A stretch of 59,627 nucleotides of DNA. Origin: an uncultured Thermogutta sp. (GTDB lineage: Bacteria > Planctomycetota > Planctomycetia > Pirellulales > Thermoguttaceae). The translations under genes and the position numbers were made by a program. The notes below the pieces were generated by a model that saw only the letters and a list, made by a program, of their open reading frames with translations, did not search any database and was not told the DNA's origin. Location: contig CAKZMM010000008.1 in assembly GCA_937128505.1 (NCBI GenBank), forward strand, positions 1 through 59,627, given 5' to 3'. This document shows positions 18,653 through 27,422 of the stretch, piece after piece; position 1 is the stretch's first letter, and each line of letters begins with the position of its first letter.

Positions 18653-18991
18653 ATTGAACAGGCGGGCGTGCTCCCCAGGTTTCGGTCCGAATTCCTTTGA
18701 TTTATGGCGGAAGGCCGTTCATGGGTTACTGGGGAAATCTCTCGCGGTGCTACCGCGCAAGTTTTTCCGATTGATTGCGCACTCTCGGAGAATACCACGT
18801 ATTGTCTAAGAATACGTTTTTTGGAAAGCATGCTTTGCCGACCGAAAAACTTTTGCCCATGACAAAAGCTTTGGCAGGTCAAGTGGGCAGCTTTCTGCAT
18901 CAAAATGATTCTTGGGCCACGGGCAGAATCGATCGCAGAATCGATCGTCGACCCCCGAAATTGTGCTTCAGATCCCAACGTTAGTCGAAAC
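18653..18991. other. Spacer between efp and epmA
   Basis: No gene is seen. The spacer includes an exact 12-bp tandem duplication just before epmA (annotated separately). No intrinsic terminator is obvious, so co-transcription of epmA with efp is possible. Confidence 0.4.
18923..18947. repeat. Exact tandem duplication, 12 bp x 2
   Basis: GCAGAATCGATC is repeated head to tail (18923-18934, 18935-18946), about 45 bp before the epmA start. Confidence 0.9.
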
Positions 18992-20050
18992 ATGGCAAGT
19001 GATCTTGGTGGCGGGGAAACATCCGACTGGCGGCCCACGGCCTCGTGGGAAAATTTGCAAAAGCGGGCAGGGTTACTGAAGGCCGTTCGCAAATTTTTTG
19101 ATCGACGAGGTTTTCTCGAAGTTCAAACACCACTTCTGTCGGCCGATACAATCGTTGACCGGCATATTGAACCGATCACCGTCCCCTGGGATCGTTGCGG
19201 CGAAGCCCGCCAAATGACGATGGGCGTGTCCGCAGGAAGCCGGAATCTGTATTCTGACGGCTCGAACCATCCCTGCTGGTATCTTCAGACTTCCCCAGAG
19301 TTTTGTATGAAGCGGCTTTTGGCTTTCGGGGGCCAAGCCATCTATCAAATTGCTCCCGCATTCCGAGCCGGAGAGCGTGGTACGCTCCATAATCCGGAAT
19401 TTACTTTGGTGGAGTGGTACCGGGTCGGCCACGATTTAGAAGAGGGAATGAACTTACTGGACGAGTTTTGCCGGGAGATTCTGGGCACCTTACCCGCCGA
19501 AAAATGTACTTATCGCGAATTGTTTGAAGAGCATATGGGCCTCAACCCGCATCAATCGAGCTGCCAAATCTTTGCCGCCACAGCCGATCGTTTAGGACTT
19601 GCTCCGCCTACGGGCTTGGAGCCGGATGACCCGGATAGTTGGCGCGATTGGTTATTCGTGGAGCTTATCCAACCAAAACTCGGAAAGAAACGTCCCACCA
19701 TCGTCTACGATTATCCGGCGACGCAGTGCGGCCTGGCAAAGCTTCGCGATGGAACTCCCCCGGTAGCCGAGCGATTTGAACTTTTTATTGAGGGTCTGGA
19801 GCTAGCAAATGGTTATCATGAGTTAGGTGATCCGGATGAAATGCAGCGACGATTCCGGACAAACAATCAGTGGCGGGCTCGCGAAGGGAAACTTCTGCTT
19901 CCTGAGTCTAGCCGCCTGTTAAGCGCGCTCTGGGAGGTAGGTTTGCCCTCGTGCACCGGTTGTGCCCTGGGGTTTGATCGCCTGGTCATGATCGCCGTAC
20001 GGGCAAGTCGGATCGATGAAGTGATTGCTTTCCCGATTGAGCGGGCATAG
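18992..20050 (+). CDS. epmA: EF-P lysine ligase EpmA (GenX/PoxA)
   Basis: A paralog of class II lysyl-tRNA synthetase that activates (R)-beta-lysine with ATP and attaches it to Lys34 of EF-P. Class II motif 1 is FFDRRGFLEVQTPLLS. Motif 2 is FRAGERGTLHNPEFTLVEWYR, given here as FRAGE and HNPEFTLVEWY. Motif 3 is GCALGFDRLVM near the end. The tRNA anticodon-binding domain of LysRS is absent, so the 352-residue product is EpmA-sized. The ATG at 18992 (MASDLGG) is preferred over the open extension to 18905. Together with epmB and efp this gives the complete EpmA/EpmB system. EpmC hydroxylase is not in the window. Confidence 0.94.
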   Translation: MASDLGGGETSDWRPTASWENLQKRAGLLKAVRKFFDRRGFLEVQTPLLSADTIVDRHIEPITVPWDRCGEARQMTMGVSAGSRNLYSDGSNHPCWYLQTSPEFCMKRLLAFGGQAIYQIAPAFRAGERGTLHNPEFTLVEWYRVGHDLEEGMNLLDEFCREILGTLPAEKCTYRELFEEHMGLNPHQSSCQIFAATADRLGLAPPTGLEPDDPDSWRDWLFVELIQPKLGKKRPTIVYDYPATQCGLAKLRDGTPPVAERFELFIEGLELANGYHELGDPDEMQRRFRTNNQWRAREGKLLLPESSRLLSALWEVGLPSCTGCALGFDRLVMIAVRASRIDEVIAFPIERA

Positions 20051-20362
20051 GAGCCGTTTTCCGCCGCCGGCTCGGGACTCCCAACCTATGGGGTGCCAAA
20101 CTATTCCTACTGTGCACATGTCGATGGTGTTCGTTAGAGGAATACCCAGCGGCTTCGGTTAAACTTTATGGGGCCTTCAGTTGATCAGTTACGATGCTTG
20201 TATCATTCGGCTTGGAAAAGCTTAACGGGTACGGTAAAGGACTTTGAAGGGAAGCATGGTCCACTCGGGGAAACAAGCTTTTTAATCGGTCAAAGCGGTT
20301 TCAAAATAGGCCAAAGCCGCTTTAAAAGAACAGAACCTTGTTTCAAGCGTTGGTATGACGCG
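20051..20362. other. Spacer downstream of epmA
   Basis: A weak stem (GAGCCG/CGGCTC at about 20051-20073, no T tract) follows epmA. A diverged repeat of about 19-bp period sits near 20287-20325. The frame open from 20168 is probably only the upstream extension of the next small gene. Confidence 0.35.
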
Positions 20363-20632
20363 ATGCCTTACGACCCTTACGATCCTTATCGTGACGCACT
20401 TGTGGTTGAAGAAGAGACGATTTGGCCACCGGAATTTTCCCAGATCGCGCCGGATTTGCGGGCGGCGGTCGATCGGCTTTTGCACCAAAATGCGCAGCGA
20501 GTCCAAAAGCTCGAATACGTTCGGTTGCCGACCGGGTTTTGCCGACGGATCACCGTAACCGCTGAGGAGCTCGCATGGGCACAGGCTGAGCTCGAGCATA
20601 AAAAAGGTGCGGTAGGAAACGCAGCCCCGTAG
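20363..20632 (+). CDS. Small hypothetical protein (89 aa)
   Basis: An 89-residue soluble protein beginning MPYDPYDPYRDALVVEEE. A predicted helical middle (PDLRAAVDRLLHQNAQRVQKL) leads into a basic and aromatic segment (VRLPTGFCRRITVTAEELAWAQAEL). No transmembrane helix, signal or enzyme motif is seen. The ATG at 20363 is chosen because sequence upstream in the same frame is poor in structure and contains local repeats. No strong Shine-Dalgarno sequence precedes it. It lies 150 bp before aroB on the same strand. I do not recognise a function. Confidence 0.6.
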   Translation: MPYDPYDPYRDALVVEEETIWPPEFSQIAPDLRAAVDRLLHQNAQRVQKLEYVRLPTGFCRRITVTAEELAWAQAELEHKKGAVGNAAP

Positions 20633-20782
20633 CGGGTTGCGCACTACGATGGCCCCAGAGATCCTCGGTTGAAACCACTTCAACCATTGGGGCTTGCGGG
20701 TAACCTGTTCGGCAATGATGGTGTGTTGAGCGAGGCTTGGGGGTAATCTCCCCAGGGCAATTTCGGCGGTTTAAGACTTTAT

Positions 20783-21907
20783 GTGAGCGGGGATCAAGCC
20801 GTGGATATTGGCTCTGAAGTCAACTCGACGATCGTGCACGTGCGTTTGGCCGAGCGAAGCTACGAGATCCATATTGGCGTCGGCAATCTGGCCCAGCTAC
20901 CGGACCTTTTGCGCACCTGTGGCAAGGTAACACAAGCCGTTGTGGTGACGGATAGCAACGTGCAGTCGCCCCATGCGGAGCAAGTGCTGGCGGATTTGCA
21001 GAGGGCCGGTATTGGTGCGGACCTCCGGGTAGTTCCTGCCGGAGAGGTGTCGAAATCCGTGGAAAATGCCCACTGGCTATGGCGGGAATTGGTTCGCCTT
21101 CGGGCGGACCGGCGGACTTTCGTGGTAGCCGTGGGGGGTGGAATGGTGGGGGATTTAGCGGGATTTGTGGCGGCAACGTTTGCCCGGGGGGTTCCGCTAT
21201 TTCAAGTGCCGACAAGCTTGCTGGCTCAGGTGGACAGCTCGGTCGGCGGAAAAGTAGCCGTCAATTTGCCCGAGGCAAAAAACATGGTCGGCGCTTTTTA
21301 CCAGCCCCGGGGGGTGCTCATCGATGTCGCCACATTGAAGACGCTCCCCGATCGCGAGTACCGCTCGGGTCTGGCGGAAGTCGTGAAATACGGGGTGATT
21401 TTGGACTGCGACTTTTTCGCCTATCTGGAAAATCATGTTTTGGGGCTTTTGGCCCGCGAGCCTCTCACGCTCCGTGATGTGGTAGCACGATGTTGCCGGT
21501 TAAAGGCGGATATCGTGGAGCAAGACGAACGCGAGGAGACGGGGCTTAGGGCAGTGCTCAACTACGGTCATACCTTCGGGCATGCCTTGGAAACTCTCGG
21601 AACATACGACGAGTGGCTCCACGGCGAGGCCGTCGCCATCGGCATGATGTGTGCTGCTCGGCTTGCTCATCGTGTGGGGTGGATCTCAGAAGATTTGGTC
21701 ATTCGCCAGAGGCAGCTCCTTGCCGCGCTGGGTTTACCCGTCGAATTGCCGAAGCTTGATCCGCAACAAATGCTCGATGCCATGAGCCGCGATAAGAAGG
21801 TGGTGCACGGAAAACTGCGATTTGTCTTGCCGCGACGACTGGGCCACGTCGAGCTTGCCGAGGATGTGCCGGCGGAGTTGGTTCGCGAAATTTTACAGGG
21901 CTCCTAA
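20783..21907 (+). CDS. aroB: 3-dehydroquinate synthase
   Basis: The second step of the shikimate pathway: an NAD- and metal-dependent cyclisation of DAHP to 3-dehydroquinate. Family blocks visible are VVAVGGGMVGDLAGFVAAT (NAD binding), VPTSLLAQVDSSVGGKVAVN, KNMVGAFYQP, GLAEVVKYG, LNYGHTFGHALE (metal-binding His) and LHGEAVAIGMM. Length is normal. The start is uncertain: GTG 20783 is given, but GTG 20801 (read MDIGSEV) has a better purine-rich stretch before it. An ATG at 20781 is followed directly by TGA and cannot be used. The TrkH gene follows after 46 bp on the same strand and may share the transcript. Confidence 0.96.
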   Translation: MSGDQAVDIGSEVNSTIVHVRLAERSYEIHIGVGNLAQLPDLLRTCGKVTQAVVVTDSNVQSPHAEQVLADLQRAGIGADLRVVPAGEVSKSVENAHWLWRELVRLRADRRTFVVAVGGGMVGDLAGFVAATFARGVPLFQVPTSLLAQVDSSVGGKVAVNLPEAKNMVGAFYQPRGVLIDVATLKTLPDREYRSGLAEVVKYGVILDCDFFAYLENHVLGLLAREPLTLRDVVARCCRLKADIVEQDEREETGLRAVLNYGHTFGHALETLGTYDEWLHGEAVAIGMMCAARLAHRVGWISEDLVIRQRQLLAALGLPVELPKLDPQQMLDAMSRDKKVVHGKLRFVLPRRLGHVELAEDVPAELVREILQGS

Positions 21908-21953
21908 ATCCGCCGAAATCGGAGTTTCCTCAAAGGAGCAAAGCCCTCAGGCC

Positions 21954-23579
21954 ATGAACACACCGCTTGTGTGCCGGATGCTGGGGCAAATCTGCCTTCT
22001 GATCACCGCGGCAATGGTGTTCAGTTTGCCGTGGGCTTTTCCCTGGTTGGGAGAGACTGCGCGCTTCGAAGCACACGGCCTACTAGCGATGCTGGGGGCC
22101 GGGTTGGTCAGCGCAAGCTTGGCGGTAGTTCTTCTGTATCTTGGGCGCAAAAGCGTTGGGCAAACGCTCTACCGCAAGGAGGCGATGGCGGTAGTCGGAC
22201 TAAGCTGGCTGTTAGCCACCGTCTTAGGGGCATTGCCCTATCTATTCAGCGGTACTTGTGTTGGCCGGGACGAAAGGGGTAATCCTCGCCCTATGAGCCT
22301 CGTGGATGCGGTGTTCGAGTCAGCCTCGGGGTTTAGCGGCACAGGGGCGAGCGTGCTGACAGACGTGGAGGATCCCGCCCTCATTCCCCGATGCGTGCTC
22401 TTTTGGCGGTCCGAGACCCACTTCTTGGGCGGGTTGGGAATCATGGTCCTTTTCGTGGCCATTCTGGGTTTCGGTTCGGCGGGAAAAGCCCTCATGATCA
22501 CCGAGGTGCCCGCCTTAACCCGAGGAAGCGCTTACGCCCTCAGTCAGCATGCTGCCTGGGCCTTTGCGGGGATTTTCATCGGGTTAAATGCGATTTTGAC
22601 GGTCGTGCTGATCCTCCTGGGGATGCGTCCCTTTGAGGCCCTCTGCCATGCCTTCGGCACGGTGGCCACCGGCGGATTCAGTACCCGAAATGCCAGCATT
22701 GGGGCTTTCAATAGCGTCCCCATTGAAATGGTCACCGTACTCTTTATGTTCCTTGGTTGCACGAACTTCGCGCTTCTTTACTTTTTGGTTCTCTTTCAAC
22801 CGAAAAAACTGTTTAATGATCCAGAATTTAGGGTTTATGCTCTAACCCTCCTGGTCGCCATTGCCGTAACGATGACGGCCGGGTTGTGGTACGGCGATTT
22901 CGCCGAGTTACTTTCTGCTTTCCGCTACAGTGCGTTTCAAGTGACATCCATCCTCACGAATACTGGGTTTGCTACGGAGGACTTCGACCGCTGGAACGGC
23001 CTGGGGCGCGGATTGCTGCTAGTCCTGATGTTCATCGGCGGCTGCGCCGGCAGCACCAGTTGCAGCATCAAAATTATTCGCCACATGCTTTTATGGAAGA
23101 TTCTAGCGTTAGATTTGGAAAAGGCCTTCCGGCCAAGCATTGTGCGCCATATCCGCTTAGGGGGCCGGGTCCTCGAAGAGCCGGAGCTTCGGCCTCAAGT
23201 GCTCGTTTATTTTGCGCTAATTCTCGTGATCTGCCTGGTCAGTTGGCTTGTGTTGATCGCGGTAGAACCAGACGAGAATTGGCTGCCTTCAGGGGTCCAG
23301 GCAATCGCCACAGAACCGGGGGCAAAAAAGCCGGGGATTGCCGCCACCTACGTGAGTGAACACAGTTACGTTCGCACGAAGCTACTGGACTGCGCCAGTG
23401 CAGTAGCGGCCACGATCAACGGGGTTGGGCCCGGTCTCGGAGTGGTAGGACCGACGCGCTCCTACACATCGCTCCACTGGATCAGCAAACTAGTACTTAC
23501 CGCACTGATGCTCTTGGGCCGGTTGGAGGTCTACCCGATTCTCGTCTTGCTGATGCCCCGATTTTGGTGGCGAAAATAA
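21954..23579 (+). CDS. trkH: TrkH-family potassium uptake channel subunit
   Basis: A polytopic membrane protein of 541 residues with the fourfold M1-P-M2 plan of the TrkH/KtrB superfamily. Filter-loop regions are visible as SASGFSGTGASVLTD, TVATGGFSTRNASIGAF, SILTNTGFATEDFDRW with GGCAGSTSCSIKIIR after it, and INGVGPGLGVVG in the last repeat. It would import K+ when coupled to a TrkA-like RCK regulator, which is not encoded nearby. ATG 21954 (MNTPLVCRML) sits directly before the first hydrophobic segment. The frame open from 21822 overlaps aroB and is not needed. GGAG occurs somewhat far upstream (about 16 bases). Confidence 0.9.
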   Translation: MNTPLVCRMLGQICLLITAAMVFSLPWAFPWLGETARFEAHGLLAMLGAGLVSASLAVVLLYLGRKSVGQTLYRKEAMAVVGLSWLLATVLGALPYLFSGTCVGRDERGNPRPMSLVDAVFESASGFSGTGASVLTDVEDPALIPRCVLFWRSETHFLGGLGIMVLFVAILGFGSAGKALMITEVPALTRGSAYALSQHAAWAFAGIFIGLNAILTVVLILLGMRPFEALCHAFGTVATGGFSTRNASIGAFNSVPIEMVTVLFMFLGCTNFALLYFLVLFQPKKLFNDPEFRVYALTLLVAIAVTMTAGLWYGDFAELLSAFRYSAFQVTSILTNTGFATEDFDRWNGLGRGLLLVLMFIGGCAGSTSCSIKIIRHMLLWKILALDLEKAFRPSIVRHIRLGGRVLEEPELRPQVLVYFALILVICLVSWLVLIAVEPDENWLPSGVQAIATEPGAKKPGIAATYVSEHSYVRTKLLDCASAVAATINGVGPGLGVVGPTRSYTSLHWISKLVLTALMLLGRLEVYPILVLLMPRFWWRK

Positions 23580-23951
23580 ACTCGCTCGGAAAGCAGGGAT
23601 TATCCGGCCTTGATGCGCAATTGCAGAATGTTTGCGCAAAGCCAGCCTACGAGCATTCTCACCGATTCATTTTTTTCCGCATTTCGTAATCCGGCTGTAA
23701 CGGCGAGCATGCTCGTTCTTGCCGCATACACGTTTCCAGTTATGAAACACGGTACGTGATGGTCGTTTAGGCGATAGTGTTTCCGCGGCGGCATGGGTTT
23801 CGATCAGACGACTGACGTAGGATACAGGTTTGACCACTCTCCTGTGACGGCGATCGCCCATCAAGTCTCGCGACTGCTTGGAATGTGGCATAATCGCATA
23901 CAGTATCCGCTTCGATTTCGCGGCGACTTCTGCCTCAACGCGATTCCTCCA
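23580..23951. other. Intergenic stretch between convergent genes
   Basis: No gene is supported. A 12-bp perfect palindrome CGAGCATGCTCG lies near 23703-23714. Confidence 0.4.
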
Positions 23952-25343
23952 TCACGGCTGAGCTAGGTGCATCAGCATTTCCACTATTTCCTCCACGAGG
24001 CGTTCGCCGGCGCCGTGCTCCGCGTAGCTATGAAGCCCCGTCCATACCTGATAACCGCCGAGGCCATAAGCTTCGCTATCCGGAACATAGCCGATCCAAT
24101 CGTTCGCCAGGGTGATAACGATCGTGTACCGGAAAGGCGATCGCCTTTTGATTTCTAACCCAAGCTTTGTAAAAAGTTCGGCGGGAATGCCGACCAAAGC
24201 CACCGGGCCGAAGGCGATTGTCTGTAAAACCGTTATGCGTTTCTCGCCTTGATGGGGCGCAAGCATTTTCCGCATGTCGCGGAAAACGGCAACGATACTG
24301 TCGGCGGCCTCCGCGACTCGTTTCCGGCAATACTCCACGACGGCTTGATCCTCGGCCGCTTCGTCAAACGTCCGTACGCGGAAGACAAATGGCCGTTTGG
24401 CCGCACGGAGCTGAGGAGCCTCGACGGGTTTCGCTTGGCTGGATGCCTGCAATATCGCCTCGGAAATCCGGCTCAAGGCCTCCTGCGGAGCCAAATCCAG
24501 TCGATGAGTGGAACCGGCCGCACCCTGGAAAAAGGCGGCAATACCGCCGAATTTCGATTCCCATTCCTGCGCAGCCAGTCCGTAAAAAGTCGGCGACCGA
24601 ACATTGCCGCTTACCGCCCCAATCGCATGCGAGGCATGGCAAAATAGCATGGCCTTGGATGAACCGTCGGCCTTTTTCCACAAAAGCACCGGCACATCGG
24701 GATCTACCGGGCCGGTCGGACGAACCGCATCGGTACGGGACCCGATCCAAAAAATGGTTCCATCGCTCAGCAGTAAGCGGCTATTTTGACCGATTTTTTC
24801 CTCCTGGACCGAGCCAAAATGCGGCACCACTTCCTCCCGCTCGGTTACGGCTTGGCACACGGCCTCGATGACTGCTTGCTGAAGGGCCTGACAGAACCGC
24901 TCATCCGCACCGTAACCGTGTACACGCACCGTACTGGGTGCATGATGGGTATGGGTGGCGGCGATCATCACCGCTTCCTCCGGCAGACCGAAGCGCCGGT
25001 TGATCTCGGCAAAGACCGGCTTCAGTAGCTCGCCACTAAGCATCAGACAATCGCAAGACACCAAAGCAGCCCGGTTTCCTACCGGATCTTCCAGCACAAT
25101 CGCCGTCGCTCGTAATTTTCCCTCTTGCCCTTGCACGTATCGCGGATGGATCCCGCCGGCAATGACCATGGAATCGTCACACCATAAATCGACGGCAGCC
25201 GTACCTACCCGCCATTGGCCGCAAGGCCGCGCCGTATCTTGCGCCAAAGCTGCTTCCACGCAGAGAGAATTCCCCACGAGCACAGCAGCAATTCCCACAG
25301 CAAGAAAAAGACCAGAAAGAGCACGCAGGAGGGAACGAGCCAT
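23952..25343 (-). CDS. Secreted neutral/alkaline ceramidase-like protein
   Basis: A 463-residue protein with a clear N-terminal signal (about 1-36, ending near EAALAQ). The body matches the neutral ceramidase N-terminal domain family: an HxH-type zinc site in ATHTHHAPS (H131, H133), an earlier His in AGGIHPRYV, FCHASHAIG, and the C-terminal block NDWIGYVPDSEAYGLGGYQ. True ceramidases are larger, with a further C-terminal Ig-like domain that is missing here, as in many bacterial relatives of unknown substrate. So amide hydrolysis is an inference, not a demonstrated activity. ATG 25343 is chosen because GGGAGG lies 8 bases upstream. GTG 25352 would add three residues. Confidence 0.75.
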   Translation of the reverse strand: MARSLLRALSGLFLAVGIAAVLVGNSLCVEAALAQDTARPCGQWRVGTAAVDLWCDDSMVIAGGIHPRYVQGQEGKLRATAIVLEDPVGNRAALVSCDCLMLSGELLKPVFAEINRRFGLPEEAVMIAATHTHHAPSTVRVHGYGADERFCQALQQAVIEAVCQAVTEREEVVPHFGSVQEEKIGQNSRLLLSDGTIFWIGSRTDAVRPTGPVDPDVPVLLWKKADGSSKAMLFCHASHAIGAVSGNVRSPTFYGLAAQEWESKFGGIAAFFQGAAGSTHRLDLAPQEALSRISEAILQASSQAKPVEAPQLRAAKRPFVFRVRTFDEAAEDQAVVEYCRKRVAEAADSIVAVFRDMRKMLAPHQGEKRITVLQTIAFGPVALVGIPAELFTKLGLEIKRRSPFRYTIVITLANDWIGYVPDSEAYGLGGYQVWTGLHSYAEHGAGERLVEEIVEMLMHLAQP

Positions 25344-26349
25344 GGTCACCACCTCCCTAGAAAAATCTTGCCACCCCGGGGTTTACAGCCCGATTATCGC
25401 GATACACGATTTCTCGCAAAACCCCAATGTTTTTAAAGTCCTAAAATCCGTGTCGACTGCGACCACGTTCTTGCGAAGAACCTATCCCCATGCCGAGAGC
25501 TATTTCAATGATGCGCACCGCGATGTCAAATAGCCATGTGCAATGAAATGACCCGTGTGATGGATAACATCAAGTCGAGGCCAAAGGTATCCCCCCGGAG
25601 ACTCCGGCCTTTGCCGCGAAGCGAGCGGGTTTAATGGCTGCTTTAAAGCGAACTTTCCGACGTAGTTCATCTTTCCGATTATTCCCTGCGACCTATTGCA
25701 CGCAAGGCTAACTCGTCAGCTCTAAGATGGGCCGCGGGAACTAGAACTCCTACACATCATAAGGCAAAAGCTCGGGTACTAAATCCGTCAAGCCACTTCA
25801 GTAGCATGACTCCGGGTCCATCCCCCTGCAAGATGATGATTCTGGCCTCCTCCCTAGTTGAGTGGCTTGACTTGAGGTCCTACCCCCTGCAAGAGGACAA
25901 CTCCCAATCTGTCAAGGCATTTAAGTCGAGGATCCTGGTGCTATCCCCTGCAAGAGAACGACTCTCTGCGATGTGGCCATGGCAGGGCCGCGATGGCGGC
26001 GGCACAGAGCGGTTCCGTATGGGCCAGCCCCCCACGTGCGAGCACGCGATTCGCAAGTCGTCCCATTTTTCAGGCGACAAAACGGCTGACATGTATCAGC
26101 GATTCGGATCCAAAGAAGAACCCACGATTAACCACGGATCAGCCCGATTCAACCGATGAGCGGTCCACACCAACTCGCGAGCCTACCGGCTTGATTTACA
26201 CCGGTCGAACGGCCTAGCCGGTCGGTTCAGATTTTTGGGCAAAACTCTGCGAACTAGGAAGCGCAGAGGCACTCCGTATCTATGCTCCCACATCCGCTCG
26301 CAGCCTTTTGCCGTCCTATACGAAACTTCATGGGTAGCCCCCGGTCGGC
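25344..26349. other. 1-kb stretch without a recognised gene
   Basis: Carries the second set of 61-bp-spaced repeats (annotated separately) and an 11-bp inverted repeat GTCAAGCCACT (25788-25798) with AGTGGCTTGAC (25861-25871). Open frames here, such as 25806-26159, are unconvincing. Confidence 0.5.
25815..25965. repeat. Three 29-bp direct repeats with exact 61-bp period
   Basis: Copies at 25815-25843, 25876-25904 and 25937-25965 align without gaps: copies 1/2 share 22 of 29 positions, 2/3 share 24 and 1/3 share 21. All contain CCCCTGCAAGA. The period is the same 61 bp as the set at 224-371, and both sets start GTC or GGTC followed by a C-rich run. Parts of the intervals also resemble one another (GTCAAGCCACTT-like words recur), which fits a degraded 61-bp tandem repeat as well as a decayed CRISPR array. 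Confidence 0.6.
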
Positions 26350-27420
26350 CTAACCCCCGCTACCGTTTCCTTCCGGCACCAAGGGCGCCGCGCCGGCAAT
26401 TCGGCTGATCCTCTCCTCTTCGTCGAGCATGGAAACTTTGCTCACCAGATTCTCCGGCACAAAAGCCAGCGTGGCGATCATCGTGGGCCCTACGGCACTT
26501 GCAATCACCGCAGCTACGAGGAACGAGTATCGCTCGCGGGTGACGATGTTTTGTGTTAGTCCGCATAAGGCAGAGATCGTGCCAAAGGTCAATCCGGTGG
26601 ACATAAGAAGCGTGTAGTACCAGCGTTCTTTAGAATCTTGTCGAAATCGGGCTATTACCGGGAAAAGCCTCGAAAATTTTCGAGGCTACTTTGCCTCCCA
26701 AGAGGATGATGAAAACAACCGGGGCGGAAATTACCGCCGGAATCGATATCAGTGAACCAGCGCGAATCAAATAGAACGGGGTCAGCAAGCCGACGGTTAA
26801 AGTTCGCAGTCGGCAGACCGAGTGATGATCCTCCGCAGCGGCTCTGGCGAGCACCATGCCGACCAGGTACGCGGGTAATACCGCTTCACTTTCCGACCAA
26901 AGCGCAAGCGCCTCCAAAGCAAAAAGGACAAAAAGTACCCACTTGGTGCGAATAGCTGCCGTTCGATGAGCATACGCTTTGGTGATCCAAGCGGTGGCTT
27001 TTGGTAGGATCAACAGTGTTGCCCTTCCAACCAGAATGAAAATTGCCGTTCGGTAGTTAAACAGCGCAAAGATCAAACCCAAGGCTTACACGGTGCCCAA
27101 ATCGTTGAGAAAACACGCACCCAGGATGCCCTTGTCAAACTCGGTCTTGTTGAAGCCGGATTCCAGCAGAACCGCATAGACTACGGCCATTGAGGTCGTC
27201 GAAATCGCTACACCGGCCAACCAGCTTGCCCGAATGTCCCAACCGAAGATAAATCGAGGCACGGCTGCGCACCGAGAAAGGGGACGAAAAACCCTAAAAG
27301 GCCGACGACGATCACCTCCTTCCCTTTGGCCAGCAAAAGGCAAAACCGTTGTGAGATTACAAGCAGATCATATAGCACAGCCAGGTTCCGCTGGGAAAAC
27401 GGGCCAGTGGTTCACCGTCG
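26350..27420 (-). pseudogene. Broken Na+/H+ antiporter (cation:proton antiporter family)
   Basis: Three consecutive minus-strand pieces together spell one transporter. A piece near 27260-27420 in one frame reads GKEVIVVGLLGFFVPFLGA. It shifts frame near 27240 into AGVAISTTSMAVVYAVLLES and CFLNDLGTV (the Asn-Asp ion-binding motif of such antiporters). An in-frame TAA at 27086-27088 interrupts it before ALGLIFALFNYRTAIFILVG. A further frameshift near 26630-26640 leads to ERWYYTLLMSTGLTFGTIS. So there are at least two frameshifts and one stop, and the N-terminal ~100 residues are missing because the next gene's 3' end abuts it at 27423. It is a non-functional remnant unless each defect is a sequence error. 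Confidence 0.78.
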
Positions 27421-27422
27421 TT

